Shown piece after piece: positions 17,231 to 24,185 of a DNA stretch of 33,158 nt. The translations under genes and the position numbers were made by a program. The stretch is taken from contig CAJTZY010000001.1 of assembly GCA_910584085.1 (NCBI GenBank), positions 1 to 33,158 on the forward strand. Direction: 5' to 3'. The notes below the pieces were generated by a model, which searched no databases, was not told the origin of the DNA, and saw only the letters and a program-made list of their open reading frames with translations. Source of the stretch: an uncultured Bacilli bacterium. Lineage in GTDB: Bacteria > Bacillota_I > Bacilli_A > RF39 > UBA660. How positions within the stretch are numbered: position 1 is the stretch's first letter; every line of letters begins with the position of its first letter.

Positions 17231-17940
17231 CTACTTGGAATATTGGAGAAGATGAAAGAAATGACGGTGGAAAACTAACTTTAGATTCTTATAATTACAT
17301 TATAAATATGATTCAAAATGAAAATATTGATATTGTATGTTTACAAGAAGCTATTATAAAATCGGATTTTTTACCATCCATAGCAAGTTATATTAAAGAA
17401 AATACAAATTTAAAATACATAGTTGAATATGAATTGTCAGATTCTCATATAAATATTGGTTCTAAAATGGGCGTTGTTATTTGCTCTAAATTTGAAATAG
17501 ATAATTATAAATTATTTAAGTTGGATAATCCTAATTTTATTTATTCAGTTGATGAGGAGACTACTTATTATTCTCATGATAAAGGTTTTATTATTGCAAA
17601 TATCAAAGGATATAATATTATTACAGGTCATTGTTTACCTTTTCATGTATTTAAAAAGAATCCATTGGATTATTTAAATATATTTAGAAAAGTAGATGAA
17701 GAATTTATAAATTCTTATAATTCAAATAATAATATTATACTTTGTGGAGATTTTAACTATGACAATGTTAATAAATTGTTTCCTAAAATAATGGCAAATT
17801 GCAATGACTTAATAGATTGTCCTACCAGAAAAGATAAACAATTGGATCATTTTGTTATAAGTAACAAATTGAAATGTACCTATAAAAATGTTTCTGCCAA
17901 TATATTCGACCATAAATATGGAATATTTGATATAAAGTAA
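17221..17940 (+). CDS. endonuclease/exonuclease/phosphatase (EEP) family protein
   Basis: Metal-dependent phosphodiesterase of the ExoIII/DNase I superfamily. All active-site motifs are visible: WNIG at the start, LQEA with E43, the GHCLPFH central His, CGDFNYD with the Asp/Asn pair, LDHF, and a final FDHKYG with the catalytic His. Length 239 residues is compact, with no signal peptide, so it is cytoplasmic. It could be an AP endonuclease/nuclease, or cleave another phosphodiester. It overlaps the HAD gene by 10 bases, with its own aaggagg RBS inside that gene, giving a tightly coupled pair. Confidence 0.85.
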   Translation: MRIATWNIGEDERNDGGKLTLDSYNYIINMIQNENIDIVCLQEAIIKSDFLPSIASYIKENTNLKYIVEYELSDSHINIGSKMGVVICSKFEIDNYKLFKLDNPNFIYSVDEETTYYSHDKGFIIANIKGYNIITGHCLPFHVFKKNPLDYLNIFRKVDEEFINSYNSNNNIILCGDFNYDNVNKLFPKIMANCNDLIDCPTRKDKQLDHFVISNKLKCTYKNVSANIFDHKYGIFDIK

Positions 17941-17961
17941 GATATTTAGGAGTGTGAAATT

Positions 17962-18822
17962 ATGAACAATGTTGAATTTATTAATAATGCATATACAAAA
18001 GATGGGCTAAAATTACCAATGGTTCATTTTAATAGTAAAGAAAAGGATATTTGTGTTATCTTTATTCATGGTATGTGTCAAACAATAATTGATAACTATT
18101 TTGCTACTGTTTGGGGAAATATTTTAGTAGAAAATAATATTGGTTTTCTTTACGAGCATAATAGAGGGCATTCAATAGAAAATGATATTGTAAAGAAAGA
18201 TGGATCTTTTAAAAGATGTGGATGTATGTATGAAATTTTTGAAGATTCAATTTATGATATTGATTTAGCAATTAATAAAGCCAAAGAATTAGGTTATAAA
18301 AAATTTATTTTGATGGGACACAGTTATGGATGTAATAAACTAATTTACTATTATTATAAGAAAAAGCCAAATATTTTAGGCTTAATTCTTGCTAGTGCTC
18401 CTGATATGGTAGGGCTTCAATTATATCGTCAAAATGATTATAAGGAACTTATTAAAGAAGCAAAAGAAAATATAGATAATGGAGAGCCAACTAAAATTCT
18501 CAGCAATCTAATTGAAGATTATATGTATATGAGTTCTGAGACTTATTATAATTGGTTTCATAAAAATTCTAATTTAGATAATTTACCAGTTATGGATAAT
18601 TCAGAAAATTGGTATCAATTTGAAACAATAGATGTTCCTATATTAACTTTTTCTGGATCAAATGAAACAGATAATTATTTGCATTTGGATTTATTAAAAG
18701 AGAAAGCAAAGAGTTGTAGTGATTTTGAGTATAGGTATATAAAGGATACAGATCATTTTTACAATGGAAAAGAATTAGAGATAGGAAATATAATACTTAA
18801 ATGGATTAATACAAAATTTTAA
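17962..18822 (+). CDS. alpha/beta hydrolase (DUF1749-like)
   Basis: A 286-residue alpha/beta-hydrolase fold enzyme. The oxyanion-hole segment FIHGMC (residues 34-39), nucleophile elbow GHSYG with S121, the probable acid near TFSGSNETD (about 239) and the catalytic His in DTDHFYNG (about 262) are all present. No signal peptide. It lies 21 bases after the EEP gene with an aggag RBS, so it is in the same operon. Esterase, lipase-like or thioesterase activity is possible; the substrate is unknown. Confidence 0.8.
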   Translation: MNNVEFINNAYTKDGLKLPMVHFNSKEKDICVIFIHGMCQTIIDNYFATVWGNILVENNIGFLYEHNRGHSIENDIVKKDGSFKRCGCMYEIFEDSIYDIDLAINKAKELGYKKFILMGHSYGCNKLIYYYYKKKPNILGLILASAPDMVGLQLYRQNDYKELIKEAKENIDNGEPTKILSNLIEDYMYMSSETYYNWFHKNSNLDNLPVMDNSENWYQFETIDVPILTFSGSNETDNYLHLDLLKEKAKSCSDFEYRYIKDTDHFYNGKELEIGNIILKWINTKF

Positions 18823-18887
18823 TATCCCCAAAAATTCAACTACTCAAAAATTTAGATATGTTCAAAAAAATATATAAAGCAAATAAA

Positions 18888-18920
18888 ATTCGGTTACTCA
18901 AAAAATTTGAATAACTGAAT
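18888..18920 (+). repeat. imperfect palindrome, probable weak terminator
   Basis: 13-bp arms (18888-18900 / 18908-18920) with one G.U pair and one mismatch between the hydrolase and the UDG-like gene. A very similar 15-bp piece (gaataactgaattta) occurs at 14797, suggesting a repeated element in the island. Confidence 0.5.
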
Positions 18921-18948
18921 TTATAGAATCAAGTATATATGTATTAAG

Positions 18949-19662
18949 GTGGTGGTAATCATTAAAACCAAGTTATTTGATGAATTAATAAGTGATATGG
19001 GTAAATGTGAAAAATGTATATCTATGCATTCTAAAAATAATGTTGATTGCTCACTAATTAATATCTATGAAAATTCAAAATTTGCAAAAGAAATACCATC
19101 AATATGGACTGATTGGTATAACAGATTGGATTCTAAAATTATGATTATAGGACAAGATTGGGGTCCATTTGAAGATATGAAAAAATTAAATGAAAAATAT
19201 TTAGAAAATCCAACAGGAGAAAATTGGGTTCAGTTAATTGAAACTGAAAATAGTTTAACTAAGAAACAACTTACAAAGTATTTGGTAGAGTCTTCTAATG
19301 GTAAAATTACTTCTATTAAAGATATTTATATTACCAATGCTATTATGTGTGGAAGAAAAGGAAACAATTATAGGGGAAATAACATTAATTTAAAATGGTC
19401 AACATTAAATTGCAAAGAATTTCTACTTAGACAAATAGAAATAGTAAAACCAAAAATAATATTAGCTTTAGGCTATTATCCTCTATATTCACTTTCTAAT
19501 ATTTATGATTTTAAGATAGAAAAAAATTTAACCAAAACAATAGAAAAGTATCCTATAATAGAAAAAGAAGATTTCATTATTGTTCCATTGTATCATCCGG
19601 TAGCACAAATAACAAAAGAAAAGCAAATGGAACAATATAATAGGATTTGGAATTATATCTAA
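18949..19662 (+). CDS. uracil-DNA-glycosylase superfamily protein, Fe-S type (family 4/5-like)
   Basis: Removes uracil or a related base from DNA, an inference from family. Motif A is IIGQDWG (residues 66-72), the central TNAIMCGRKG resembles the 'TN.VKCRP' motif of family 4/5 enzymes, and the C-terminal LYHPVAQ matches the 'HPS' motif. Four cysteines at 20, 23, 134 and 155 are arranged as in Fe-S UDGs. The start is uncertain. GTG 18949 is the first option, but the extended RBS aaggtggtgg (18946-18955) overlaps it and points to ATC 18958 or ATT 18961. It is followed after 19 bases by an SDR gene with its own RBS. Confidence 0.78.
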   Translation: MVVIIKTKLFDELISDMGKCEKCISMHSKNNVDCSLINIYENSKFAKEIPSIWTDWYNRLDSKIMIIGQDWGPFEDMKKLNEKYLENPTGENWVQLIETENSLTKKQLTKYLVESSNGKITSIKDIYITNAIMCGRKGNNYRGNNINLKWSTLNCKEFLLRQIEIVKPKIILALGYYPLYSLSNIYDFKIEKNLTKTIEKYPIIEKEDFIIVPLYHPVAQITKEKQMEQYNRIWNYI

Positions 19663-19681
19663 GAAAAGGAGATAAAAATAT

Positions 19682-20392
19682 ATGAAAAATGTAATTATTA
19701 CAGGAGCAGCAAATGGTGTTGGAAAATCAATTGCTGAAACTTTGAAAGATGAAAATTTAATATTAGTTGATAATGATAAGGAATCATTAATAAAAATAGC
19801 TAATGAATTAAACAAAGAGTATTTTGTATGTGATTTAAGTAATGATGAGGAAATAGAAAGTTTTATTAATCAAATTAATGATAAAAGAGTTAATTGTTTA
19901 ATCAATTGTGCTGGGATGTGGATTTCTGGTGATATGTCAAAACTTGAAGAACCAGTATTTGATGAAATGAACCAATTAAATAGAGTGAAAAAAGTAATTG
20001 ATACTAATGTTTTTGGAACAATAGCAATGATAAAAAGTATATTTCCTATTATGAAAAAGCAAGGATATGGTCAAATTATAAATATTAATTCTCAAAGTGG
20101 AGTTACATGTGAACCACCATTCCCTATATACAATGCCACAAAGCAAAGTACAAATGCGTTTAGAAAAGCAATACAAGAAGATTTGGCAAGAAATAATATT
20201 AAAATTACTGATGTTTGTCCTGGATTGATTCAAACAGACTTTTATGTAAGAGCAAATAATGAATTACCAAAAGAAGTCATGAATACAGGTTTGACACCAG
20301 AAGATGTGGCAAAAACAGTAAAGTATGTTTTTGATTTGCCTCATGAAATTACAATACCAAGTATTGAAGTAAGACATATAAAAAACTATTAA
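19682..20392 (+). CDS. short-chain dehydrogenase/reductase (SDR)
   Basis: NAD(P)-dependent oxidoreductase with the Rossmann motif TGAANGVG (residues 7-14) and an NCAG in place of NNAG. The catalytic Ser is in NINSQSG, and YNATK holds the Tyr and Lys. D-rich LVDND after the second strand suggests NAD preference. Length is 236 residues. Start ATG 19682 with aaaggaga. It is probably cotranscribed with the UDG-like gene. Substrate unknown. Confidence 0.88.
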   Translation: MKNVIITGAANGVGKSIAETLKDENLILVDNDKESLIKIANELNKEYFVCDLSNDEEIESFINQINDKRVNCLINCAGMWISGDMSKLEEPVFDEMNQLNRVKKVIDTNVFGTIAMIKSIFPIMKKQGYGQIININSQSGVTCEPPFPIYNATKQSTNAFRKAIQEDLARNNIKITDVCPGLIQTDFYVRANNELPKEVMNTGLTPEDVAKTVKYVFDLPHEITIPSIEVRHIKNY

Positions 20393-20485
20393 AATAATTA
20401 CTGTATAGTTGAAAATTAAAGCAATTTATGGTAAATTATTATTCAATTTAATGAGAAAACACTTTAATCGTTAGGAGGATTAATT

Positions 20486-20557
20486 ATGCTTAGATATCCT
20501 AGAAGAATGCATGGGGCAGAACTTTGGGCAAAAATAGAAGTTCTTGAAAATGTTTAA
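20486..20557 (+). CDS. small leader-type peptide of 23 residues
   Basis: The peptide begins MLRYPRRMHGAELWAKIEV and is 23 residues long. It is preceded by a very strong RBS (taggagg, 20472-20478) with ideal spacing. Its stop codon (20555-20557) is immediately followed by an 8-bp inverted repeat that hides the RBS of the next gene. The architecture is that of a leader peptide for translational coupling or attenuation. It could also be a truncated gene remnant; nothing in the peptide identifies it. Confidence 0.5.
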   Translation: MLRYPRRMHGAELWAKIEVLENV

Positions 20558-20596
20558 TCTCCTTTGTTTAAAAAATAAATATATAAATAAAGGAGA
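20558..20596 (+). promoter_or_regulatory. RBS-sequestering hairpin before the DUF2000 gene
   Basis: tctccttt (20558-20565) is perfectly complementary to aaaggaga (20589-20596), which is the Shine-Dalgarno sequence of the gene starting at 20606. Pairing would block initiation. A ribosome finishing the 23-residue leader would sit over the left arm and free the RBS. Confidence 0.55.
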
Positions 20597-20605
20597 AATG
20601 AAATA

Positions 20606-21034
20606 ATGAATTATGAAGATAAAAAAATTGTTGGTATTATAGCCACCAATGTAGATGCATCAATTGCACTTAATGTTATTGGTCATCTTGCAATTGCTAT
20701 AGGAAAATATTCAGATAATGAAATTATGGGGCAACCTACTATTACTGATAAATCAAATATAAGTCATTTAGGAATAAGTCAATTTCCATTTATAGTAACT
20801 AAAGTAAAAGCTGGAAAATTAAGAACAGCAATAGATAAAGCAAAAGCTAATCCAAATTTATTAGTTGCAGATTACCCTAAGGATATGCTAGATACAAGAA
20901 CAGATGATGAGCTTGTTGCTTCAATTAGTAATAAAGAAAATGAACAATTAGAGTATCTAGGAGCTATTATCTACGGAAATACAGATGATGTAAATGAGAT
21001 TACAGGAAAATTCCAATTATGGAAAATAGACTAA
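20606..21034 (+). CDS. DUF2000 family protein (PTH2-like fold)
   Basis: A 142-residue protein. Segments KIVGIIATNVDASIALNVIG, then DKSNISHLGISQFPF, and a C-terminal YLGAIIYGNTDDVNEITGKF give the DUF2000 pattern. From structures of the family, the fold resembles peptidyl-tRNA hydrolase 2, but the activity is not established. It is under a possible translational switch (leader peptide plus RBS hairpin). It may travel with the upstream SDR gene, but an 0.2-kb gap separates them. Confidence 0.75.
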   Translation: MNYEDKKIVGIIATNVDASIALNVIGHLAIAIGKYSDNEIMGQPTITDKSNISHLGISQFPFIVTKVKAGKLRTAIDKAKANPNLLVADYPKDMLDTRTDDELVASISNKENEQLEYLGAIIYGNTDDVNEITGKFQLWKID

Positions 21035-21234
21035 AATAATTGTATAGTAAAAAAGTTTTATGTGGTATTTAGATATTGATTTTTTTGTTTTTTTAAAAAT
21101 ATGGAAAAAATAATTTTTAAAAATTTTTACAAAGCCTTATAAATAAAGAGAAAACGGGATATTAATTTAATATTAATTTCCGTTTACCTTCCGCTTAAAA
21201 TGTGTTATTATGATAATATAGATAAATTATAATG

Positions 21235-21267
21235 AGAGAGAAAAATTTAACTAGATTTCTCTCTTTT
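21235..21267 (+). terminator. Rho-independent terminator T1
   Basis: Perfect 9-bp stem (21235-21243 / 21256-21264) followed by TTT. The first promoter-like repeat lies only about 10-30 bases upstream, so the transcript would be very short. Confidence 0.75.
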
Positions 21268-21465
21268 ATAATGTATAAATCATTTAATAATATTTTATCT
21301 AAAAAGTGATTTATATAAAAATTTTGAAAAAATTTTTTTGTCTATTTTTTTCTTTATTTATAAAGAATTGATACCATTTTAGTATTAGAATTTTCAAAAA
21401 GTGGCCATTGTGTGTCCTAAAAAAATGCGCTATTATGGTAATATAGGATAATTAGAAGATGATAT

Positions 21466-21492
21466 AAAACTTACAATTTTTGTAGGTTTTTT
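21466..21492 (+). terminator. Rho-independent terminator T2
   Basis: 11-bp stem with one G.U pair (21466-21476 / 21480-21490), 3-nt loop and a T6 run, just after the second promoter-like repeat. Confidence 0.75.
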
Positions 21493-21548
21493 ATTTGGTA
21501 AAAATAAGCATTTTTAGTTATAAATTTTTGCCTAAATCTTTTATATTG

Positions 21549-21596
21549 ACCTATATAATTGTTTTAATATCTAGTTCAATAAGAACTGATATAGGT
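21549..21596 (+). other. nested RNA-like stem in the recombinase leader
   Basis: acctatat (21549-21556) pairs perfectly with atataggt (21589-21596) and encloses a second hairpin agttc (21573-21577) / gaact (21583-21587). Confidence 0.5.
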
Positions 21597-21622
21597 AGAT
21601 TAAAAATATAAATTTGGACTTT

Positions 21623-21648
21623 AGAGAGATATATTGTCTCTCTTTTTT
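21623..21648 (+). terminator. Rho-independent terminator T3
   Basis: Perfect 7-bp stem agagaga / tctctct (21623-21629 / 21637-21643), 7-nt loop and a T6 run. Confidence 0.8.
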
Positions 21649-21789
21649 CATGTCCTTTTTTATATTTTTTTCAAAGAAAGGAGCGTGAATTTTACGAATA
21701 AAACATGATGGCTTAAGTAAAAGAATTACAAAAACTAGCAGTAAAATTTGTTAGTTTTCTGAAAAGTAATAATAGATTTTGAAAAAATC

Positions 21790-21880
21790 TCTAATCTGTC
21801 GGAGACTAATAAAGGGTCTTAGGGATATGCCCTAACGAGTATTGGGTGTGTAGACACCATGCTTGATAGTTTAAGTAGTA
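21790..21880 (+). ncRNA. candidate structured RNA or oriT-like hairpin cluster
   Basis: Three adjacent hairpins. A: agac (21803-21806) / gtct (21816-21819). B: ttaggg (21819-21824) / ccctaa (21830-21835). C: agtat-tg-ggtgt (21838-21849) / acacc-atgct (21854-21863) with a GTAG loop. The base composition is less AT-rich than the surroundings. It could be a regulatory RNA, or a transfer origin whose loop carries GTGTG|T, similar to the nick site of MobV plasmids. Neither is proven. Confidence 0.4.
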
Positions 21881-21930
21881 AAAAAGGCTAATTTCAGTAA
21901 CCCCAAAATTTAAAGAAAGGAGGCATTTTT

Positions 21931-22470
21931 ATAGGAAAATTGTATGTTGATCCTTATTTATTTCTTTGCAAGAAACTCTCGTTTTCATATCAAGAACACT
22001 TTGAGATTTTGAAAAAAATAAAACGGCGTTCTAAATGGCATAATGCGTTCTGTTATCGAAAGTCTACAGTAGATGAATCTATCATTACTTCTGTATCTGT
22101 AGAATGTCTAATTTGGTTTATAGAAGTAGAATCTAAAGAAGGTAATTTAAAAGATTTAAAAATTAATTTTCTTGAAAGGTATATTGAAGTGTTAGAAGAT
22201 TATTTGAAAATTCCACACGAGAAGATGTCATATTGTGATCTACCATTAAAATATTTAAGAACTCATTTTAATAAAACAAAAAATGCCATAGGAGTAGCAA
22301 CAAATAGAATGCAAAAACATTTCCCTTATCCACTTAAATTTATTAAGTATGGAAAAGTTTATGTTTCTGCTATTGGAGTTAAATGGTTAAATGAGAAATA
22401 TTTTAGAACGAAATATATTGAGTATTTAGAGGATTATAAAGACTCGTTAGAAAGTAGAATTTCTAATTAG
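21931..22470 (+). CDS. hypothetical element protein, probable AUA start
   Basis: A protein of about 179 residues of basic-helical composition that I do not recognise. The last 45 residues (IKYGKVYVSAIGVKWLNEKY) are rich in aromatic and Lys residues. A TTG at 21940 is in frame but is 16 bases from the RBS. The very strong AAAGGAGG (21916-21923) has correct 7-nt spacing to ATA 21931, giving an N-terminus (M)GKLYVDPYLF. Its 3' end is folded into a terminator. It lies between the structured leader and the recombinase and could control excision, an inference from position only. Confidence 0.6.
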   Translation: MGKLYVDPYLFLCKKLSFSYQEHFEILKKIKRRSKWHNAFCYRKSTVDESIITSVSVECLIWFIEVESKEGNLKDLKINFLERYIEVLEDYLKIPHEKMSYCDLPLKYLRTHFNKTKNAIGVATNRMQKHFPYPLKFIKYGKVYVSAIGVKWLNEKYFRTKYIEYLEDYKDSLESRISN

Positions 22471-22479
22471 TCTTTTTTT
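22441..22479 (+). terminator. Rho-independent terminator inside the 3' end of the gene
   Basis: 13-bp stem with two mismatches (22441-22453 / 22460-22472) followed by seven T residues. Confidence 0.8.
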
Positions 22480-22532
22480 AATGTAATCAGTCTTGTGTCT
22501 TAAAAATATAATTTAGAGAGGGAGCTGTTTAT

Positions 22533-22649
22533 ATGCATTTAACTGTTGAGAATTATGATAAGAATGAAAATAAAATTGAACCTAAAAAAATAATTTTAAA
22601 TCAAGCATTAATATATACATTACTAAAGAAGTATCTAAAAGAAGTGTAA
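22533..22649 (+). CDS. 38-residue small protein before the recombinase
   Basis: Begins MHLTVENYDKNENKIEPKK and ends LLKKYLKEV; 38 residues, amphipathic and charged. The RBS agagaggga lies 7 bases before ATG 22533. It sits 96 bases upstream of the recombinase. Small proteins in this position are common on Bacillota integrative elements and may modulate excision, but this one has no recognised domain. Confidence 0.55.
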   Translation: MHLTVENYDKNENKIEPKKIILNQALIYTLLKKYLKEV

Positions 22650-22745
22650 TAATCTATAAGTATTTCATTTTTTGTATAAAAATGGTATTATGTAGTTGCA
22701 AGTTTTTTTACAAAAAATGCTTTTATAAAAGAAGGAGGAAAAAAT

Positions 22746-24122
22746 ATTAACGATATAAAAGCAGAAGTAAAAAAAATTAAAGCTCTTTATGTTCGTGTAT
22801 CAACAGATGCTCAAGTCGATGGATATTCAATAGAAGCTCAAATAGAATCATTAGAGGGTTATTTAAAAAGTCAAGGATGGTCTGATTATGAATTATATGC
22901 TGATCCAGGATTTAGTGGTAAGAACTTAGAAAGACCTGCAATTCAGAAATTAATAAAAGACTGTGAAGATGGAAAAATTGATACAGTTTTAGTTTTCAAA
23001 CTAGATAGACTATCTCGTAGTCAAAAAGATACTTTATATTTAATTGAAGAAGTATTTAATAATAATGAAGTTGGTTTTATCTCTGTTAGAGAAAGTTTTG
23101 ATACGACTACGCCATTTGGTAAGGCAATGATTGGTATTCTTTCCGTATTTGCTCAATTAGAAAGAGAAACTATTTTAGAGCGTACTAGAATTGGCCTTAA
23201 AAAACGAGCTGAAAACGGTTATTGGCGAGGTGGAGGTAAGACTCCTTTTGCTTATGATTACGATAAAGAAGCAGGGATGCTTGTAGTTAATGGTGAAAGA
23301 AAAGTCATCTTTGATTTAATGAAAACATTAAGACTTCAAGGATATAGTTATAATGAACTTTCTAAAGTAACAGGATATGATGAATCGTGGATTCAAGGTA
23401 TATTAAGTTCTAAAACTAATTTAGGTAAAATTCCATTTAAAGGTGAACTTTATGATGGTAAACATGAAGCCATAATTAGTGAAGAAGAATATCAACAATT
23501 ACAAACAATAGAAAAACAAAGAAGTAAAAATCAACATGCAAGTCATTACTTGTTATCAGGAAAAATATATTGTGGTAATTGTGGAGCAAAGTACCGTTAT
23601 CAAAAATGGGGACAAAGAATTATTTGTTATTGCTACTCCCAACAAAAGAGTAAACCTAAACTAATCAAAGATCCTAATTGTAATAATATAAGACTTGATA
23701 GTTTTGAAATTGAGGATAACTTCTTAGAACAATTATTTGCCATGTCTTTAAATGAAGAATTATTTAGAGATACTTTTGATTTATCTAAAACAAATCTTGT
23801 TGATGAGCTTAATCTAAGACTGGATAAGACACAGAAAAAAATTGAAAACTTGATTCAATTACTTTCAGATAATATAGCAAATGAAGAAATAAAAAAAGAA
23901 CTCGCTAAATTAACAAGTGAAAAGTCGAATATAATGAGTGAGTTAGAAGATATAAAAGAAAAAGAAAGAGCAACAAAAACTTATGATAAAATTAAAAATC
24001 TAGAAAGTGTTTGGACTGATATGGAGTTTAAAGAAAAACGAAATATCGTGGAACAATTACTAGATAAAATAGTTGTAGATGGGAAAACACTAAAGATTTA
24101 TTGGAATGTTAGTGAAAGCTAA
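22746..24122 (+). CDS. large serine recombinase (site-specific integrase), AUU start
   Basis: Catalyses integration and excision of the element by cutting both strands at a 2-bp core through a phosphoserine link. The N-terminal resolvase domain has ALYVRVSTD with nucleophile S19, VFKLDRLSRS with the catalytic Arg pair, and FGKAMIGILSVFAQLERE. The recombinase domain (RTRIGLKKRAENGYWRGGG) and zinc ribbon (YCGNCGAKY plus later Cys) follow, then a C-terminal coiled coil. The total is 458 residues. No ATG, GTG or TTG exists upstream of the catalytic Ser in frame. AAGGAGG at 22732-22738 puts ATT 22746 at 7 nt. An ATG at 23127 would drop the whole active site and is rejected. Confidence 0.93.
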   Translation: MNDIKAEVKKIKALYVRVSTDAQVDGYSIEAQIESLEGYLKSQGWSDYELYADPGFSGKNLERPAIQKLIKDCEDGKIDTVLVFKLDRLSRSQKDTLYLIEEVFNNNEVGFISVRESFDTTTPFGKAMIGILSVFAQLERETILERTRIGLKKRAENGYWRGGGKTPFAYDYDKEAGMLVVNGERKVIFDLMKTLRLQGYSYNELSKVTGYDESWIQGILSSKTNLGKIPFKGELYDGKHEAIISEEEYQQLQTIEKQRSKNQHASHYLLSGKIYCGNCGAKYRYQKWGQRIICYCYSQQKSKPKLIKDPNCNNIRLDSFEIEDNFLEQLFAMSLNEELFRDTFDLSKTNLVDELNLRLDKTQKKIENLIQLLSDNIANEEIKKELAKLTSEKSNIMSELEDIKEKERATKTYDKIKNLESVWTDMEFKEKRNIVEQLLDKIVVDGKTLKIYWNVSES

Positions 24123-24139
24123 CATAAAAAATATAGAGT

Positions 24140-24185
24140 TTTCTCTACATATGTCTTAGCTCCCAATTAAAGACATACTTACATT
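24140..24185. other. attR junction
   Basis: Element arm ATATGTCTTAG (24149-24159) and ctc (24160-24162) precede the crossover CC (24163-24164); permease sequence continues from 24165. Joined to the left end it restores the dyad of attP. Confidence 0.8.

Larger units (their letters stand above)
21035..21930 (+). other. 0.9-kb regulatory region, structured and terminator-rich, no clear gene
   Basis: No credible gene, but many structures: an imperfect palindrome 21152-21185, three Rho-independent terminators (listed separately), two near-identical promoter-like copies (21201-21229 and 21426-21454, about 24 of 29 bases matching), an RNA-like nested stem 21549-21596 and a hairpin cluster 21790-21880. 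It lies directly upstream of the recombinase module, like the attenuation leaders of other integrative elements. Confidence 0.6.
11106..24164. mobile_element. 13-kb serine-recombinase integrative element inserted in an ABC permease gene
   Basis: Both ends are defined by the split host gene, 10922-11105 and 24165-24776. Frame and family conservation fix the crossover dinucleotide as CC on the + strand (11106-11107 and 24163-24164). One copy of the dinucleotide belongs to the host, giving an element of about 13,057 bp. The recombinase gene (22746-24122) lies next to the right end, as is usual. The ends carry inverted copies of ATATGTCTTAG: read on the + strand, the right end has it just inside attR and the left end has its complement just inside attL. 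Excised and joined, they give a dyad-symmetric attP. Inside are a replication-type HTH protein, AbiE, and metabolic and repair cargo. No relaxase or coupling protein is seen. The element is thus probably mobilized by helpers or is only a site-specific island. Confidence 0.9.

Noticed and set aside
21660..21900. Coding reading of the hairpin region (NLSETNKGS, stop, GYALTSIGCVDTML)
   Set aside because: Protein-like pieces occur, but a TAG lies inside hairpin B, no start with suitable RBS fits, and further stops follow. A structural role explains the stems better.
23127..24122. Recombinase starting at ATG 23127
   Set aside because: This would remove the catalytic Ser and Arg residues; an open frame with a perfect RBS and an ATT start lies upstream.
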